From Lachnospiraceae bacterium (lineage in GTDB: Bacteria > Bacillota > Clostridia > Lachnospirales > Lachnospiraceae): 64,000 nt of DNA. The position numbers and the translations under genes are program-made. Below the pieces are notes generated by a model, which worked only from the letters and a program-made list of their open reading frames with translations, made no database searches and was not told where the DNA came from. Where the stretch lies: positions 1-64,000 of the forward strand of contig JAFWWB010000001.1 of assembly GCA_017518185.1 (NCBI GenBank). The letters are read 5' to 3'. Positions 34,221-44,019 of this stretch are shown one piece after another (position 1 is the stretch's first letter; every line of letters begins with the position of its first letter).

Positions 34221-34249
34221 ATAATAACATACCTGCTTTCCGGTGTCAA
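34221..34249 (-). promoter_or_regulatory. promoter of rplM-rpsI
   Basis: On the minus strand a perfect -35 TTGACA (34249-34244) and -10 TATTAT (34226-34221) are exactly 17 bp apart. The -35 lies only eight bases after the stop codon of the protease-like gene at 34257, so rplM-rpsI can be transcribed independently of the inserted sensory genes. Confidence 0.8.
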
Positions 34250-34256
34250 ATATTTT

Positions 34257-35963
34257 TTAAAATTTCAGTGCATAGTCCAGCACATAATCCCCGTCTTCAT
34301 CATAGATGATCCTTACCGCCTCCTCCGTAAGAGGAATAAAATGATCCACCGGCACACGGCTTACATGATCCGTGCGGGTATCGATGATAAGCTCGCCCTC
34401 CTCATCCAGGTTCGGTACCGCGGAATAGCTGAGGCTTCCGGTCTTAAGCTGTATCTGGCTTACCGCCTGACAGGAGGAGTTACTGCCGGTAAAGCCCATT
34501 ATAGTCACATTGGGATACTCTGCCATGAGATAGGTCATCATATCGCCTGCGCTGACTGTCTCCGCATTCACCAGCAGGATGATCTCCCTGCCGGCCCAGA
34601 GATCCTCTCCCACATAGGTGGTGGGCTCACCTTTGATATACTTACCGTCCGCACCGCGCTCGAATCGCACTTCCTTCTCATTTATCTGCGCGTTATAGCT
34701 TATGACATGCTCACCCTCCGGAGCAAAGAGGGAGACCACCGCGCCTACCATGAAGGGACTTCCGCCGCCGTTCATCCTCAGGTCAAAGATCAGGCGCTCC
34801 ACTCCGCCTTCGTTGAGCGCATCCAGCATGGCCCTGAGTTCCTCAGTCATCTCACTGTAATCCGCCCCGGTATATGAAGCCATGTCGTATGCCATTGAAT
34901 CGATGCGGAGCAGCGCTGTCTTCTCTCCCACCATGCGCCAGTCCAGATTTGAGATGTTCATGCCCTTATCCAGCTTCTCTATGGTCGTGAACAGCCTGGG
35001 ATAATATGCTCCCAGCTTCTTTGCGGTAACGCTGCATTCCCTGCCCTCATCATTTATAAAAGAGATTTCAACATTATCCCCGCCGATCCCGGCTGCGTAG
35101 ACGGGAAGATAGAATTCCTCATTCCGCCTGTCGGGATAGGAACTTAGATAGGCCTCGATCTGATCATACAGTTCTTCTACAGGCCTGCCGTTCCATGCAG
35201 TTATGACGCTTCCGTTATGAAGGCCTGCCTCTTTAAGCTGAAGGACATTTTCCTCCGCATCCTCTTCCATGTATTCTTCAATATCCTCATAGTCCTCTCC
35301 GGGATCCAATATACTGAAGGACTGGCCACAGCCTTCCACGTTTACCGCCACATATCTTCCGTCCGAGAGCCTGAGCATCGAAAGACCGTAGTCATTGCCG
35401 TAAAGTCCGGCATACAGTTCGGCTTTCGTCTTCTCATCATCCACGATGTAGCCCACATGTCCGTCGTAGAATTCCTGTGCAAACTTTGTCCAGCCTGCGT
35501 TGCACAGGTATCTGTCCTGCTTAAGGGTCGCCTGTTCAAACTGCGGACGGTATTCCGAATAGAGCTCATCCCAGTCTATACCCTTTTCTTCCGTCAGCAC
35601 ATAATGCTCTTTCATCGTCGCAAAACCGTTTTCGAAGTCGGCCAGATAATCCACCCTGTGATACAGAGGACTGGCTGACATATATACCATCGATGCGATG
35701 ACAGAGACTGCTGCCGCAGCGGATATGCCGTTTCTCAGCTTCTGCTTCTCCGAAAAAAGCTCAGTCATGACCAGTACCGCGGCCACATAGATCCCGGCGT
35801 TTCCTATATCCCATCCCGGGAAGGGCGCCAGTATCACGCAAAACAGCAGCGGCGCCATATAGACCAGCCTCCACAGCCGTGACGCCGCTTTCTTTGAGAT
35901 GGCCGGTAAGAAAAAGGTGAATACCGTTAAGAGCAGTACGAAGACCGCAAGTGTTTTATCCAT
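34257..35963 (-). CDS. membrane-anchored S41-family peptidase-like protein
   Basis: The 568-residue protein has about four membrane helices in the first 100 residues and a large extracytoplasmic part. The S41 fold shows LIFDLRMNGGGSPF and the nucleophile region NAETVSAGDMM with the expected Ser. The CtpA-type Lys motif (GKG) is missing; GFTGSNSSCQ stands there, so it resembles tricorn/IRBP-like S41B members or is altered in mechanism. It is the last gene after the LanFEG-like ABC operon (41 bp gap) and may degrade peptides outside the membrane, fitting a peptide-resistance or peptide-sensing role. That role is inferred. Confidence 0.7.
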   Translation of the reverse strand: MDKTLAVFVLLLTVFTFFLPAISKKAASRLWRLVYMAPLLFCVILAPFPGWDIGNAGIYVAAVLVMTELFSEKQKLRNGISAAAAVSVIASMVYMSASPLYHRVDYLADFENGFATMKEHYVLTEEKGIDWDELYSEYRPQFEQATLKQDRYLCNAGWTKFAQEFYDGHVGYIVDDEKTKAELYAGLYGNDYGLSMLRLSDGRYVAVNVEGCGQSFSILDPGEDYEDIEEYMEEDAEENVLQLKEAGLHNGSVITAWNGRPVEELYDQIEAYLSSYPDRRNEEFYLPVYAAGIGGDNVEISFINDEGRECSVTAKKLGAYYPRLFTTIEKLDKGMNISNLDWRMVGEKTALLRIDSMAYDMASYTGADYSEMTEELRAMLDALNEGGVERLIFDLRMNGGGSPFMVGAVVSLFAPEGEHVISYNAQINEKEVRFERGADGKYIKGEPTTYVGEDLWAGREIILLVNAETVSAGDMMTYLMAEYPNVTIMGFTGSNSSCQAVSQIQLKTGSLSYSAVPNLDEEGELIIDTRTDHVSRVPVDHFIPLTEEAVRIIYDEDGDYVLDYALKF

Positions 35964-36004
35964 GATAATAATCCTCCGTAGGTAACCGAAGCAGACGCCC
36001 GGTT

Positions 36005-36793
36005 TTATTCTAAGTCGTCCTTTCTGAAGAACGCATAACCCGCCGCAAGATAGATCAATGTCATCACAAGGGATACGATGACGGTGCCTGCTGCCAGTGA
36101 GGGTTCCAGAGCGCCTTCGCAGACAAAGTATTCCACCACGCCCTTTCCGGGTACAACATTATACAGACCGAAGTCCCCCACATCCGTGAGCTTTATTATA
36201 TTAAATACACTCAGCATATACCCGGACTTATCCTGTACGATATCATTCAGAATGATGCAGCCCATCTCCGCTGCAAAGCCCAGGATCATGACTATTCCCT
36301 GCTTCTTTATCATGAAGGAGAGCATCGAAAAGAAAGCCGCCATGCGCATAAAGGGAAATATGAACAGCCCCATCCTGGCAAACAGATCCCCGGGCTTTAT
36401 GCGCTCCCCCCAGCCGCTTACCGCAGCTGCCGAAATACAGGGTATGAATGCAAGGATCTCAGCCACCACGGAGGCAAGTCCCACGCACAGTATCACTCTT
36501 GCCAGATATATGCTTCTGCGGGAATGCCCGTTCATCAGTTCATAATTGATATCCTTTTCACCGAAATCCCCTGCACAGATGATGCCTGTCATTACGCCGA
36601 TCAGCATGATCTGGAAGATCCACATCAATCCGTTGCTGTCGGTAAAGAGCCCGCCTGCGGACCGGTCCCCGTCTGACGTCAAGGACACCAGCGCTCCCAT
36701 AGCTGCCATTGAAACCGCCACCAGCAGGCTTATACGTAGCAGCATGGTGTTGCGGCGGAGCTGATACAGTTGTGATGTGATTATCCTCTTCAT
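36005..36793 (-). CDS. ABC-2 type permease, LanG/LanE-like
   Basis: A 262-residue membrane protein with six hydrophobic segments: one near the N-terminus (LLRISLLVAVSMAAMGAL), four in the middle and one at the end before FRKDDLE. The motif DINYELMNGHSRRSIYLARV after the second helix is shared with the neighbouring permease. It lies 12 bp after that paralogue and should pair with it and the ATPase at 37600 in one transporter. Confidence 0.75.
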   Translation of the reverse strand: MKRIITSQLYQLRRNTMLLRISLLVAVSMAAMGALVSLTSDGDRSAGGLFTDSNGLMWIFQIMLIGVMTGIICAGDFGEKDINYELMNGHSRRSIYLARVILCVGLASVVAEILAFIPCISAAAVSGWGERIKPGDLFARMGLFIFPFMRMAAFFSMLSFMIKKQGIVMILGFAAEMGCIILNDIVQDKSGYMLSVFNIIKLTDVGDFGLYNVVPGKGVVEYFVCEGALEPSLAAGTVIVSLVMTLIYLAAGYAFFRKDDLE

Positions 36794-36805
36794 ATAGCAC
36801 CTCCC

Positions 36806-37603
36806 TCAATCCCTGTCCCGCTTCTTAAAATCTATATAAGCCGCCGCCAGGTAAATGCTTCCCATTACTAGGGAAACAACAACAGTGGGTATGACCAGTT
36901 TCGGATCCAGGCCCGTCTGATATACTGTGACCTTTTCACCCTCTATCACATAATCCCTGGCATTTGTGAGGGTGTGAAGCTCCACCACGTTCGTCATGCC
37001 TATGATCCAGGGTACCGCATGGTCACTGAGATTAAAGACATCCGCGATTATCTCCCATATCATCGTGACTGCTTCCAGCGCCAGGAAGGTAAAGCCTATC
37101 CCCTTGCCCGCGCTCCTGAGCACGGAGGAGAGCATTATGCAGAAGGCTGCCGTCCTGAACAGTGGTAACAGCGACAGCAGACAGCGCAGCAGTATATCCC
37201 CCGGGTTTATACCCTTATACCAGCCTCCGATGCATCCGAAGAGTACCAGCGGATAATAGTAAAGCAGCGCCAGCAGTATGACTCCCCAGAACACGCCTGC
37301 GATCGTCCTTGCAAAGAAGATCCTGCTCCTGCTGTGCCCCGCCATGATCTCGTAATTCAGGGTCTTATCTCCCGCATCCGCCGATGAAGCTATACAGCTT
37401 AATATCAGCAGGCCGAAGATCACCAAAAAGAAGCTCTCACCCATGGCTTTGCAGTAATACTCCCCGCCGTCCATCTCTGTTATGGGTACTCCCAGTACCA
37501 TAGTCACCATCAGGACAGGGAGACAGATCATGGTGATCACGGTTATGACCACGGGCAGATTCCTCCTGGTGGAATAGTTTATAGATCTGATCATGTTTAT
37601 CAT
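36806..37603 (-). CDS. ABC-2 type permease, LanE/LanG-like
   Basis: A 265-residue six-helix permease, paralogous to the previous one (TLNYEIMAGHSRSRIFFART against DINYELMNGHSRRSIYLARV). Its start overlaps the ATPase stop by four bases. Two small ABC-2 permeases plus one ATPase is the composition of LanFEG-type lantibiotic immunity transporters, which expel peptides from the membrane. The substrate is not known here. Confidence 0.75.
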   Translation of the reverse strand: MINMIRSINYSTRRNLPVVITVITMICLPVLMVTMVLGVPITEMDGGEYYCKAMGESFFLVIFGLLILSCIASSADAGDKTLNYEIMAGHSRSRIFFARTIAGVFWGVILLALLYYYPLVLFGCIGGWYKGINPGDILLRCLLSLLPLFRTAAFCIMLSSVLRSAGKGIGFTFLALEAVTMIWEIIADVFNLSDHAVPWIIGMTNVVELHTLTNARDYVIEGEKVTVYQTGLDPKLVIPTVVVSLVMGSIYLAAAYIDFKKRDRD

Positions 37604-38514
37604 ACGCCCTGCACCTTCTTCATATAATAGTCTTCCAGATTTGCTTCGTTTCTTGCAAGGATAGTGGGGATCACGCCGCCTTCGTACAGTGCCTTCGAGA
37701 TACGGTGTATATCCTCCAGCCCTTCATATATCCTGATGCTGCCGTTCTCGAGGATCTCCAGCCTGCCTATGCCGCATTCATTGGTAAGTATGGCGCTGGC
37801 CAGTTCGTTATTGTCGGTATCTATATGGTAGTACTCACTGCACTCGGCGTTCAGCTCCTCCGCCGTCAGTGTGTCAATGATCTTACCGTGATTGATGAAG
37901 ATATAATCCGTACAGAGCAGGGAGAGCTCGCTGAGGATATGTGAAGAGATTACTATGGTCACCTTCTCCTCCCTGTTAAGCTTTTTCAGAAGCTCCCTTA
38001 TCTCCACTATCCCTTCGGGATCCAGCCCGTTTATCGGCTCGTCCAGCACCATGAGCTCCGGCTTTCCCAGAAGGGCATTAGCTATACCCAGCCTCTGTTT
38101 CATTCCCAGGGAAAACTTCTTAAACTCCTTCTTTCCGGTATCCTCAAGCTTGACTATCTTTAAGACCTCGTCGATCCTGCCCTTATCGGGCATGCCCTTC
38201 TGGAGCCTCTGCTTCTCAAGGTTTTCCCGCGCGCTCATACCGCCCTTGGCATAGGGCGTCTCGATTTTGAAGCTTGCGCGGGTACGTGCATGGTTGAGTC
38301 CCTTCTCCGTGCTCTCCCCGAACATTTGAAGCTCCCCCTCCGTGGGAAAGACAAGCCCTCCCATGATCTTCATTATGGTGGTCTTGCCCGCGCCGTTGGG
38401 ACCGATAAGCCCAACGATGCTCCCTTTCCTTATCTGAAAGGAAACGTCGTCAAGTGCCAGCTGCCTGCCGTACTGCTTGGTCATATGCTTTATTTCGGTG
38501 ATGATCTCAGACAT
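37600..38514 (-). CDS. ABC transporter ATPase, LanF/BcrA-like
   Basis: A 304-residue ATPase with GPNGAGKTT (Walker A), FSLGMKQRLG (signature), LMVLDEPINGLDPEG (Walker B and D-loop) and SSHILSEL (switch His). A C-terminal extension of about 80 residues is typical of the BcrA/LanF subfamily. It is 71 bp after the histidine kinase and overlaps the first permease, so ABC genes and two-component system probably form one response unit. Confidence 0.85.
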   Translation of the reverse strand: MSEIITEIKHMTKQYGRQLALDDVSFQIRKGSIVGLIGPNGAGKTTIMKIMGGLVFPTEGELQMFGESTEKGLNHARTRASFKIETPYAKGGMSARENLEKQRLQKGMPDKGRIDEVLKIVKLEDTGKKEFKKFSLGMKQRLGIANALLGKPELMVLDEPINGLDPEGIVEIRELLKKLNREEKVTIVISSHILSELSLLCTDYIFINHGKIIDTLTAEELNAECSEYYHIDTDNNELASAILTNECGIGRLEILENGSIRIYEGLEDIHRISKALYEGGVIPTILARNEANLEDYYMKKVQGV

Positions 38515-38585
38515 TTTGTTTCCCCTTTTTCTGCATGGTTTTCAGTTGATATATGAGAATATAAGGGGAAAGTTTAAAGAAAATC

Positions 38586-39488
38586 TTAAGAAACTGAAAA
38601 AGTAAGAGAAAAAATGATCCTTCCTTCCCGGACTTCCGCGCTGATGCTGCCGCCCTGCCTTTCCATCAGAAGCTTTGCGATGTAAAGTCCCAGTCCGGCG
38701 CTGCCTTCCCGGCGGGCATTATCCGCGCGGTAGGTACGCTCGAATATATGTCCGGCATCTATATCATCTGAAGATGAGATCCTGTTGGACAGCGTAACCC
38801 TCCCCTCCTCAGCGGAAACACTTATCGAAAAGCTTTCCTTAGCATATTTGCAGATATTTGTCAGAAGGTTCGAGAATACACGTGAAAGCAGTTCTTCATT
38901 TGCGCTTACAAAAACGGCTCTTTCCGGAAGGTCTATCTCAGGTGTGAGGCCCCTGTCCCGTATCATCGTTTCATGGTCGAGGATGAACTGCATCAAAAAA
39001 GCGACAATATCCACGTTCTTAAGCTCCGCCGCCCTGTCATCGCTCTCCAGCACCGAAAGCTCAAAGAACTCGTCCACCATACTCTTCAGGGTATCCGCCT
39101 TCCTGCTGCTGACCTCAAGATAGCGGCGTCCTTCCGGGCTGAGTTTCTCTCCGGAGAGCAGCTGCAGGTTTCCCTTGACCACCGTAAGTGGCGTCCTCAG
39201 ATCGTGGGCTATGTCGGAAACCGACTGCTCCAGCTGTTTCCTGGCTGCTTCCGTCTCAAGCTTAAGCTCCTTCTGGTGATCCAGGTTGCGGTTAAGCTCC
39301 GCAGCCATATGCTCAAGATCCCTGTCGCTTAAGCTGACCCTGATCTGCCTGTCGTAATCCTTCTCGCGGGTCCTGACAAGTTCGGCGGTGACATTCCTGA
39401 TGTTTCCCTTTATCACGATAAGCACGGTCAGAAGGGAAAGACAGAGGATCGATAGCAATACTGTTATGACTATCAGAATAGTATTCAA
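38586..39488 (-). CDS. sensor histidine kinase
   Basis: The start is a TTG at 39488 within a TTGA overlap with the response regulator stop and with AGGAG upstream; a GTG at 39509 lacks a good binding site. The product of 300 residues has one N-terminal membrane helix and almost no extracytoplasmic part, then a HAMP-like region. HisKA carries the phospho-acceptor His in SDIAHDLRTPLTVV, and the ATPase domain shows NLLTNICKYA and GSAGLGLYIAKLL. Such short intramembrane-type kinases often sense antimicrobial peptides together with an ABC transporter, which fits the adjacent LanFEG-like genes. Confidence 0.85.
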   Translation of the reverse strand: MNTILIVITVLLSILCLSLLTVLIVIKGNIRNVTAELVRTREKDYDRQIRVSLSDRDLEHMAAELNRNLDHQKELKLETEAARKQLEQSVSDIAHDLRTPLTVVKGNLQLLSGEKLSPEGRRYLEVSSRKADTLKSMVDEFFELSVLESDDRAAELKNVDIVAFLMQFILDHETMIRDRGLTPEIDLPERAVFVSANEELLSRVFSNLLTNICKYAKESFSISVSAEEGRVTLSNRISSSDDIDAGHIFERTYRADNARREGSAGLGLYIAKLLMERQGGSISAEVREGRIIFSLTFSVS

Positions 39489-40192
39489 GTATCCTGCTCC
39501 TGTCTGCACAGCCTGTAGCCTATACCCCAGACGGTCTCTATGATATCCGCCCCCGCTGCCTTCTTTAATTTGTTCCTGAGATTGCTGATATGGACATTGA
39601 TGGTGTTATCTTCATAGCAATAGGCATCGTCCCAGACGGACTCGTAGAGATTGGCCTTTGTAAAAGTCTTCTTAGGATTCTTAAGAAACAGCTTCAAAAG
39701 CTGCAGTTCCTTTGCGGTAAGCTTAAGCTCCTGCCCTTCAAAGCTCACGGTATTGCCCTGCACGTCAAGCTGAAGCCCTCCGAAGCTTAAGACCTCCGTG
39801 CTATCCTCCTGCTCATGCAGTCTCCTCAGCACCACCTCGATGCGTACCAGCACCTCCTCCAGATCGAAGGGCTTTATGATATAATCATCCGCTCCCATCC
39901 TCAGGACTTCCAGCCTGGTATCAAGCTTCGATCTTGCGGAGATCACGATGACCGGAGTCCTGCTGCGCTCCACGGATGCGTCTTCCCTGAGCTCAGCGAT
40001 CAGGGTTTCTCCGGACTTATATGGAAGCATCATATCCATAAGGATGATGTCAAATTTTTCCGCATGAAGCACGGCGGACGCCACCCTGCCGTCCTCAGCC
40101 CCGGTGACCCCCCATCCGTGTGCCCTAAGGAAGTCTTCAAGGAGCTTTCTGATCTCCGTATCATCTTCCACTATAAGTATCCGCTTCGCCAC
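39485..40192 (-). CDS. OmpR-family response regulator
   Basis: The start is taken as the GTG at 40192, with GAGGTGA five bases upstream; a GTG at 40201 is the alternative. The receiver domain (about 1-120) has the acidic pair in VEDD, the phosphorylated Asp in ILMDMMLP and Lys in YIIKPFDLEE. The winged-helix domain (about 135-235) ends NVHISNLRNKLKK and GIGYRL. It should activate the ABC transporter genes behind the paired histidine kinase. It begins right behind the hybrid kinase gene. Confidence 0.9.
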   Translation of the reverse strand: MAKRILIVEDDTEIRKLLEDFLRAHGWGVTGAEDGRVASAVLHAEKFDIILMDMMLPYKSGETLIAELREDASVERSRTPVIVISARSKLDTRLEVLRMGADDYIIKPFDLEEVLVRIEVVLRRLHEQEDSTEVLSFGGLQLDVQGNTVSFEGQELKLTAKELQLLKLFLKNPKKTFTKANLYESVWDDAYCYEDNTINVHISNLRNKLKKAAGADIIETVWGIGYRLCRQEQDT

Positions 40193-40202
40193 GCGCTTCA
40201 CC

Positions 40203-42929
40203 TCATCCCAGCAGTTCCTTTATCTTCTCATAGTCATACTCATCGGCTGCGGCCTTCAGCTTCTCATACAGTTCCCTGCTGTCCTCAGGGATGCTGTATG
40301 CGCCCATCTCATCAAAGATATCCTCCAGACGGTCACAGTCCATATCTGCGGCTGCGGTCCTTATCTCTTCCATTACCAAAGCCATAAGATCTGCACCCGC
40401 TTCCGGTCTGCGGCTGTTTCCCACATCCTCCGGGAACAGAGGGGACAGCAGCTCCCTGAACTTCAGATATTCACTCATAAACTCTTCGTGATGCGAACGG
40501 ATATATCCGGTATCCCCTGACTTCCCGGCATTTTCCAGCTCCTGGGCCTGTTCCCCCAGCTCTGCGGCGCCTATGATCCTGGCAGAGCTTTTCAGTGCAT
40601 GTACCTTTATGGTGTAATCCTTTACGGCATCCCTCTCATAAAAGCCATTTATCTCTTCGGCTTTCTGCGGTATGGAATCGTAAAAGATCTTCAGAAGACT
40701 TACATATGAATCCGCCGTTCCGCTGTTCTTAAGGCCCTCATTCACATCTATGGGACCTCCTGCCAGGGCTTTCAGCTCCGCGGGCAGATCCCCCGCCTCC
40801 TCCTCAGTCCCGAACTCCCCGGTGCTCTGCTTCATCACCAATCCTTCAGGGAGCAGAGCCATCATCAGCTCCTCCAGGCGGTCAGGATCGATGGGCTTGG
40901 AAATATAATCATCAAAGCCCGCCGCCATATATTCCTCTTTTGCTCCCGAGATCGCATTTGCGGTAAGACATATGGTGGGTGTGTTCCTGTTGGGATTCTC
41001 CGCATTCTCCCTTATCTCACGCAGTGTCTCGATACCGTCCTTCACCGGCATCATGTGATCAAGGAAGATCAGATCGTAGTGTTCCTTCATGGTAAGGGCT
41101 ATGCCCTCATCCCCGCTGTCTGCGGTGACCGTCTGCACTCCGGTCTGCTTTATGAGGCTCTTGAACACCATAAGGTTCATGTCATTGTCATCCACCACCA
41201 GTACCCGCGCATCAGGCGCCTTAAAGCTCTCCCGGTATTTCTTCATATCGGCAAGCTGCTGCCGTACCGAAAACTCATAGTCTCCCAGCGGCTGGCGGTC
41301 CGTAACCCGCTGCTTTACCGAAAAACTGAAAGTGGAACCTTCGCCGTATACGCTCTCTACTTTCAGTTCCGAGTCCATCATCTGGAGGAGATTCTTCGTT
41401 ATGCTCATTCCGAGACCGGTACCCTCGATATTACGGTTTCTCTTCTCTTCTATCCTGGTGAACTCCAGGTACAGCTTTTCGATATCCTCCTGCTTTATTC
41501 CTATCCCGGTGTCCTTGACATAGACCTTGAGAAGTATGAACTCCGCATCCTCCGTATCCTCATAGCCCATGCCGAAAGTGACGGTGCCCTTCTCCGTATA
41601 CTTCACCGCATTGGACAGCAGGTTTGTGATTATCTGCTTGATCCTCACCTCATCACCGAAAAGCCCTCGGGGCAGTCCGGGATCGAACTCCGTCTGCAGA
41701 TGGATCCCCTTATCATCTGCGCGGCTGCGTATCATGTTGACCAGATCACTTATCACGGAGGGCAGACTGTACTCCACCGGGATGATCTCTATCTTCCCGG
41801 CTTCGATCTTGGAAAAGTCCAGTATATCGTTGATGATGCCGAGGAGGCTGTTGCCTGCCGTCCTTATATTGGAGGCATAAGTAGTGATGGCATCATCGCT
41901 GCTCTCCCTGAGTATCATCTCATTCATTCCCAGCACGGCATTGATGGGGGTACGTATCTCATGGGACATGTTGGCCAGGAAATCACTCTTGGCTCTCGAT
42001 GCCTCCTCCGCTACAGCCTTTGCCTCCCTGAGCTCATCGCTCTCGCGTATCTTGACGCTGACCCTTGTCAGATAAAAAGCTCCGATGAGGACCAGGAGCA
42101 TGAGCAGGCCGAATACCCACACCACCAGCTGTGTAAGGTTCTCTATGCCTTCCGCGGCAACTGATCTGGGCACATAACCGGATATAAGGAAATCAGTCCC
42201 GGGGATCTCGGACTCAAACAGAAGCATATCTCCCCTGTCTGTGGTAACGCTCTTTGCAGCCGCGACAGAGACCTCCATCTCCAGATGCATCGCCCCGTAC
42301 CAGCTCTGTATCTCCTCACTTTCATACCACTGCATATCCTCAATTGTGCTGTTGATGAAAGGGACCACGATATTTCCGTTTCTTGTAGTCACACAGAGCT
42401 TACCCAGGTCGTCAAATATATCCGTGGCAAAACGTTCCTCAAGGGCATCCATGGGACAGAGCCTGTAAAGAACGTAACGGATGTTGGGTCCGTTAAAAAC
42501 AGGACAGGTAAAAAGAAGACCTTTATCTCTTACGTAGGTTATCGCATTATTCCCCCTGAACGATGACTGTATGCCTTCAAATTCCGAGAAATTCAGGCTT
42601 TCCCCGTAAAGCGCCTCACCGTCAATGCTTAAGAGCCCCTGGGTCATCCCGCTCTCGCTGTATATACGCGGCATGAGGTCATCCATATCATCAAGGGATG
42701 CTTCCAGCTGGCCTGCGATGTACTCCAGATTCTCCAGCTCGGTGGTCAGCTTTTCCGACATCAGCATAGCATAGCTTTCCGCCTGTTTTTTGGTCTGTAA
42801 CTCCGTGTATGACTGCACGAACATCCCCATCCGCGTCCGCAGCACCATACCCACTACCAGAAGGGCCAGGCCAAAGAAAACCACAACCGATACAGTCCTG
42901 TACCTGTCATATATACTCTTTTTATTCAT
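40203..42929 (-). CDS. hybrid sensor histidine kinase with receiver and Hpt domains
   Basis: A 908-residue membrane kinase. Helices at about 12-32 and 267-290 bracket a 235-residue extracytoplasmic sensor (Cache-like in layout). The HisKA His is at 323 (SHEIRTPIN), the ATPase domain shows NLLSNAVKYT and GTGLGMSIT, a receiver follows at about 585-710 (Asp in IFLDHMMP), and an Hpt domain at about 780-850 has HALKSSARIIG. It is a complete phosphorelay in one chain. The two BMP-type binding proteins directly upstream (8-bp overlap) probably present the ligand to its sensor domain. The response regulator next to it has its own kinase, so cross-talk is possible. Confidence 0.9.
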   Translation of the reverse strand: MNKKSIYDRYRTVSVVVFFGLALLVVGMVLRTRMGMFVQSYTELQTKKQAESYAMLMSEKLTTELENLEYIAGQLEASLDDMDDLMPRIYSESGMTQGLLSIDGEALYGESLNFSEFEGIQSSFRGNNAITYVRDKGLLFTCPVFNGPNIRYVLYRLCPMDALEERFATDIFDDLGKLCVTTRNGNIVVPFINSTIEDMQWYESEEIQSWYGAMHLEMEVSVAAAKSVTTDRGDMLLFESEIPGTDFLISGYVPRSVAAEGIENLTQLVVWVFGLLMLLVLIGAFYLTRVSVKIRESDELREAKAVAEEASRAKSDFLANMSHEIRTPINAVLGMNEMILRESSDDAITTYASNIRTAGNSLLGIINDILDFSKIEAGKIEIIPVEYSLPSVISDLVNMIRSRADDKGIHLQTEFDPGLPRGLFGDEVRIKQIITNLLSNAVKYTEKGTVTFGMGYEDTEDAEFILLKVYVKDTGIGIKQEDIEKLYLEFTRIEEKRNRNIEGTGLGMSITKNLLQMMDSELKVESVYGEGSTFSFSVKQRVTDRQPLGDYEFSVRQQLADMKKYRESFKAPDARVLVVDDNDMNLMVFKSLIKQTGVQTVTADSGDEGIALTMKEHYDLIFLDHMMPVKDGIETLREIRENAENPNRNTPTICLTANAISGAKEEYMAAGFDDYISKPIDPDRLEELMMALLPEGLVMKQSTGEFGTEEEAGDLPAELKALAGGPIDVNEGLKNSGTADSYVSLLKIFYDSIPQKAEEINGFYERDAVKDYTIKVHALKSSARIIGAAELGEQAQELENAGKSGDTGYIRSHHEEFMSEYLKFRELLSPLFPEDVGNSRRPEAGADLMALVMEEIRTAAADMDCDRLEDIFDEMGAYSIPEDSRELYEKLKAAADEYDYEKIKELLG

Positions 42930-44019
42930 AGATCTCTACGCCTTCCACATACCAGTCTATACTGTTAAACAGCTCATCATCACTGATCCGCTCATTCTCA
43001 CTGCAGCGGACTGTTCCCGTATTGTCACGGATCTCTCCGGAAAATACGTCTCTCCAGCTCTGTATCCTTTTCTCCTCTTCGCTGACGAAGGCTTTAGTCT
43101 CTTCGGAGACAAGCTCCGAGCAGGGGTAGAGTGAGACTGCTCCCTCCTTAAGCCCCAGCCAGTAATCATTTGAGAAATTGGCCCTGCCGCTCAGATAGTC
43201 ACCAAGGACCCTGTTATAGAGCATGCCCCAGTCAAATACAGCTGCCGTGAGCAGTCTTTCCGAATAACCGCCGGAAACGTAATCATACCCTGTGGTATAT
43301 AAGCCCATCTCATCCGCCAGATCTATGGCATAGGGCTTATCCTCATGAAAGGTGATGACATCGGCTCCGGCTGCCGCCAGTTCTCTTGTTGCTGCCTCTT
43401 CTGCCTCCTTATCATCCCAGCTTCCTGTATACTTTACAAGCACCTTAGCCGAAGGGTTTGCCTTCCGGGCGCCCATCGCATACGCATTCACGGAACGTAC
43501 GGTCTCGGGTATCGCCATGGCGGAAACATAGCCCAGGATGCCGCTCTCGCTTCCTGCCCCCGCAACTATGCCTGCCAGATATCTTGCCTGATACATCCTG
43601 GCAAAATAGGACATGCAGTTCTTTGCCGAAAAATCACCGGAGATACAGTAGAAAGCCACATCGGGATATTCTCCCGCGACGCTGTCCGCAAAGCCTCCGT
43701 ATCCGTAGCTGGTCAGGAAGATGACACTGCAGCCCTCTTCCACAAGTTCCGCTACAGCCCGCTCCACGGACGGTCCCTCCTCGGGAACCGACTGCCGCAT
43801 GCACATGATACATTTGTTGATCTCGCAGGCGGTCTTCAGCCCGTTGTAATGGCTCTCATTCCAGCCTTCATCGTCGGATACTCCGATGAGCAGCACCCCC
43901 ACCTTTGTAACGGGATCCTGCGCTGTCATGCGGAAGTTCAGGATGAATACCACTATCCCCATGACGACCAGTAATGAGACCATTATGAATTTTATCCTTG
44001 TAAGGTTATCCTTATTCAT
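42922..44019 (-). CDS. membrane-anchored BMP/PnrA-family binding protein
   Basis: The start at 44019 is preceded by GGAGGGG; an upstream ATG at 44040 has no binding site. The 365-residue product has one N-terminal membrane helix and a BMP-type periplasmic-binding domain: VGVLLIGVSDDEGWNESHY, YFARMYQARYLAGIVAG (the family hallmark) and DVITFHEDKP. Relatives bind purine nucleosides or similar small molecules for ABC uptake. No permease or ATPase of that system is nearby, and the gene overlaps the hybrid kinase, so a sensory role is more likely. Confidence 0.8.
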   Translation of the reverse strand: MNKDNLTRIKFIMVSLLVVMGIVVFILNFRMTAQDPVTKVGVLLIGVSDDEGWNESHYNGLKTACEINKCIMCMRQSVPEEGPSVERAVAELVEEGCSVIFLTSYGYGGFADSVAGEYPDVAFYCISGDFSAKNCMSYFARMYQARYLAGIVAGAGSESGILGYVSAMAIPETVRSVNAYAMGARKANPSAKVLVKYTGSWDDKEAEEAATRELAAAGADVITFHEDKPYAIDLADEMGLYTTGYDYVSGGYSERLLTAAVFDWGMLYNRVLGDYLSGRANFSNDYWLGLKEGAVSLYPCSELVSEETKAFVSEEEKRIQSWRDVFSGEIRDNTGTVRCSENERISDDELFNSIDWYVEGVEIYE

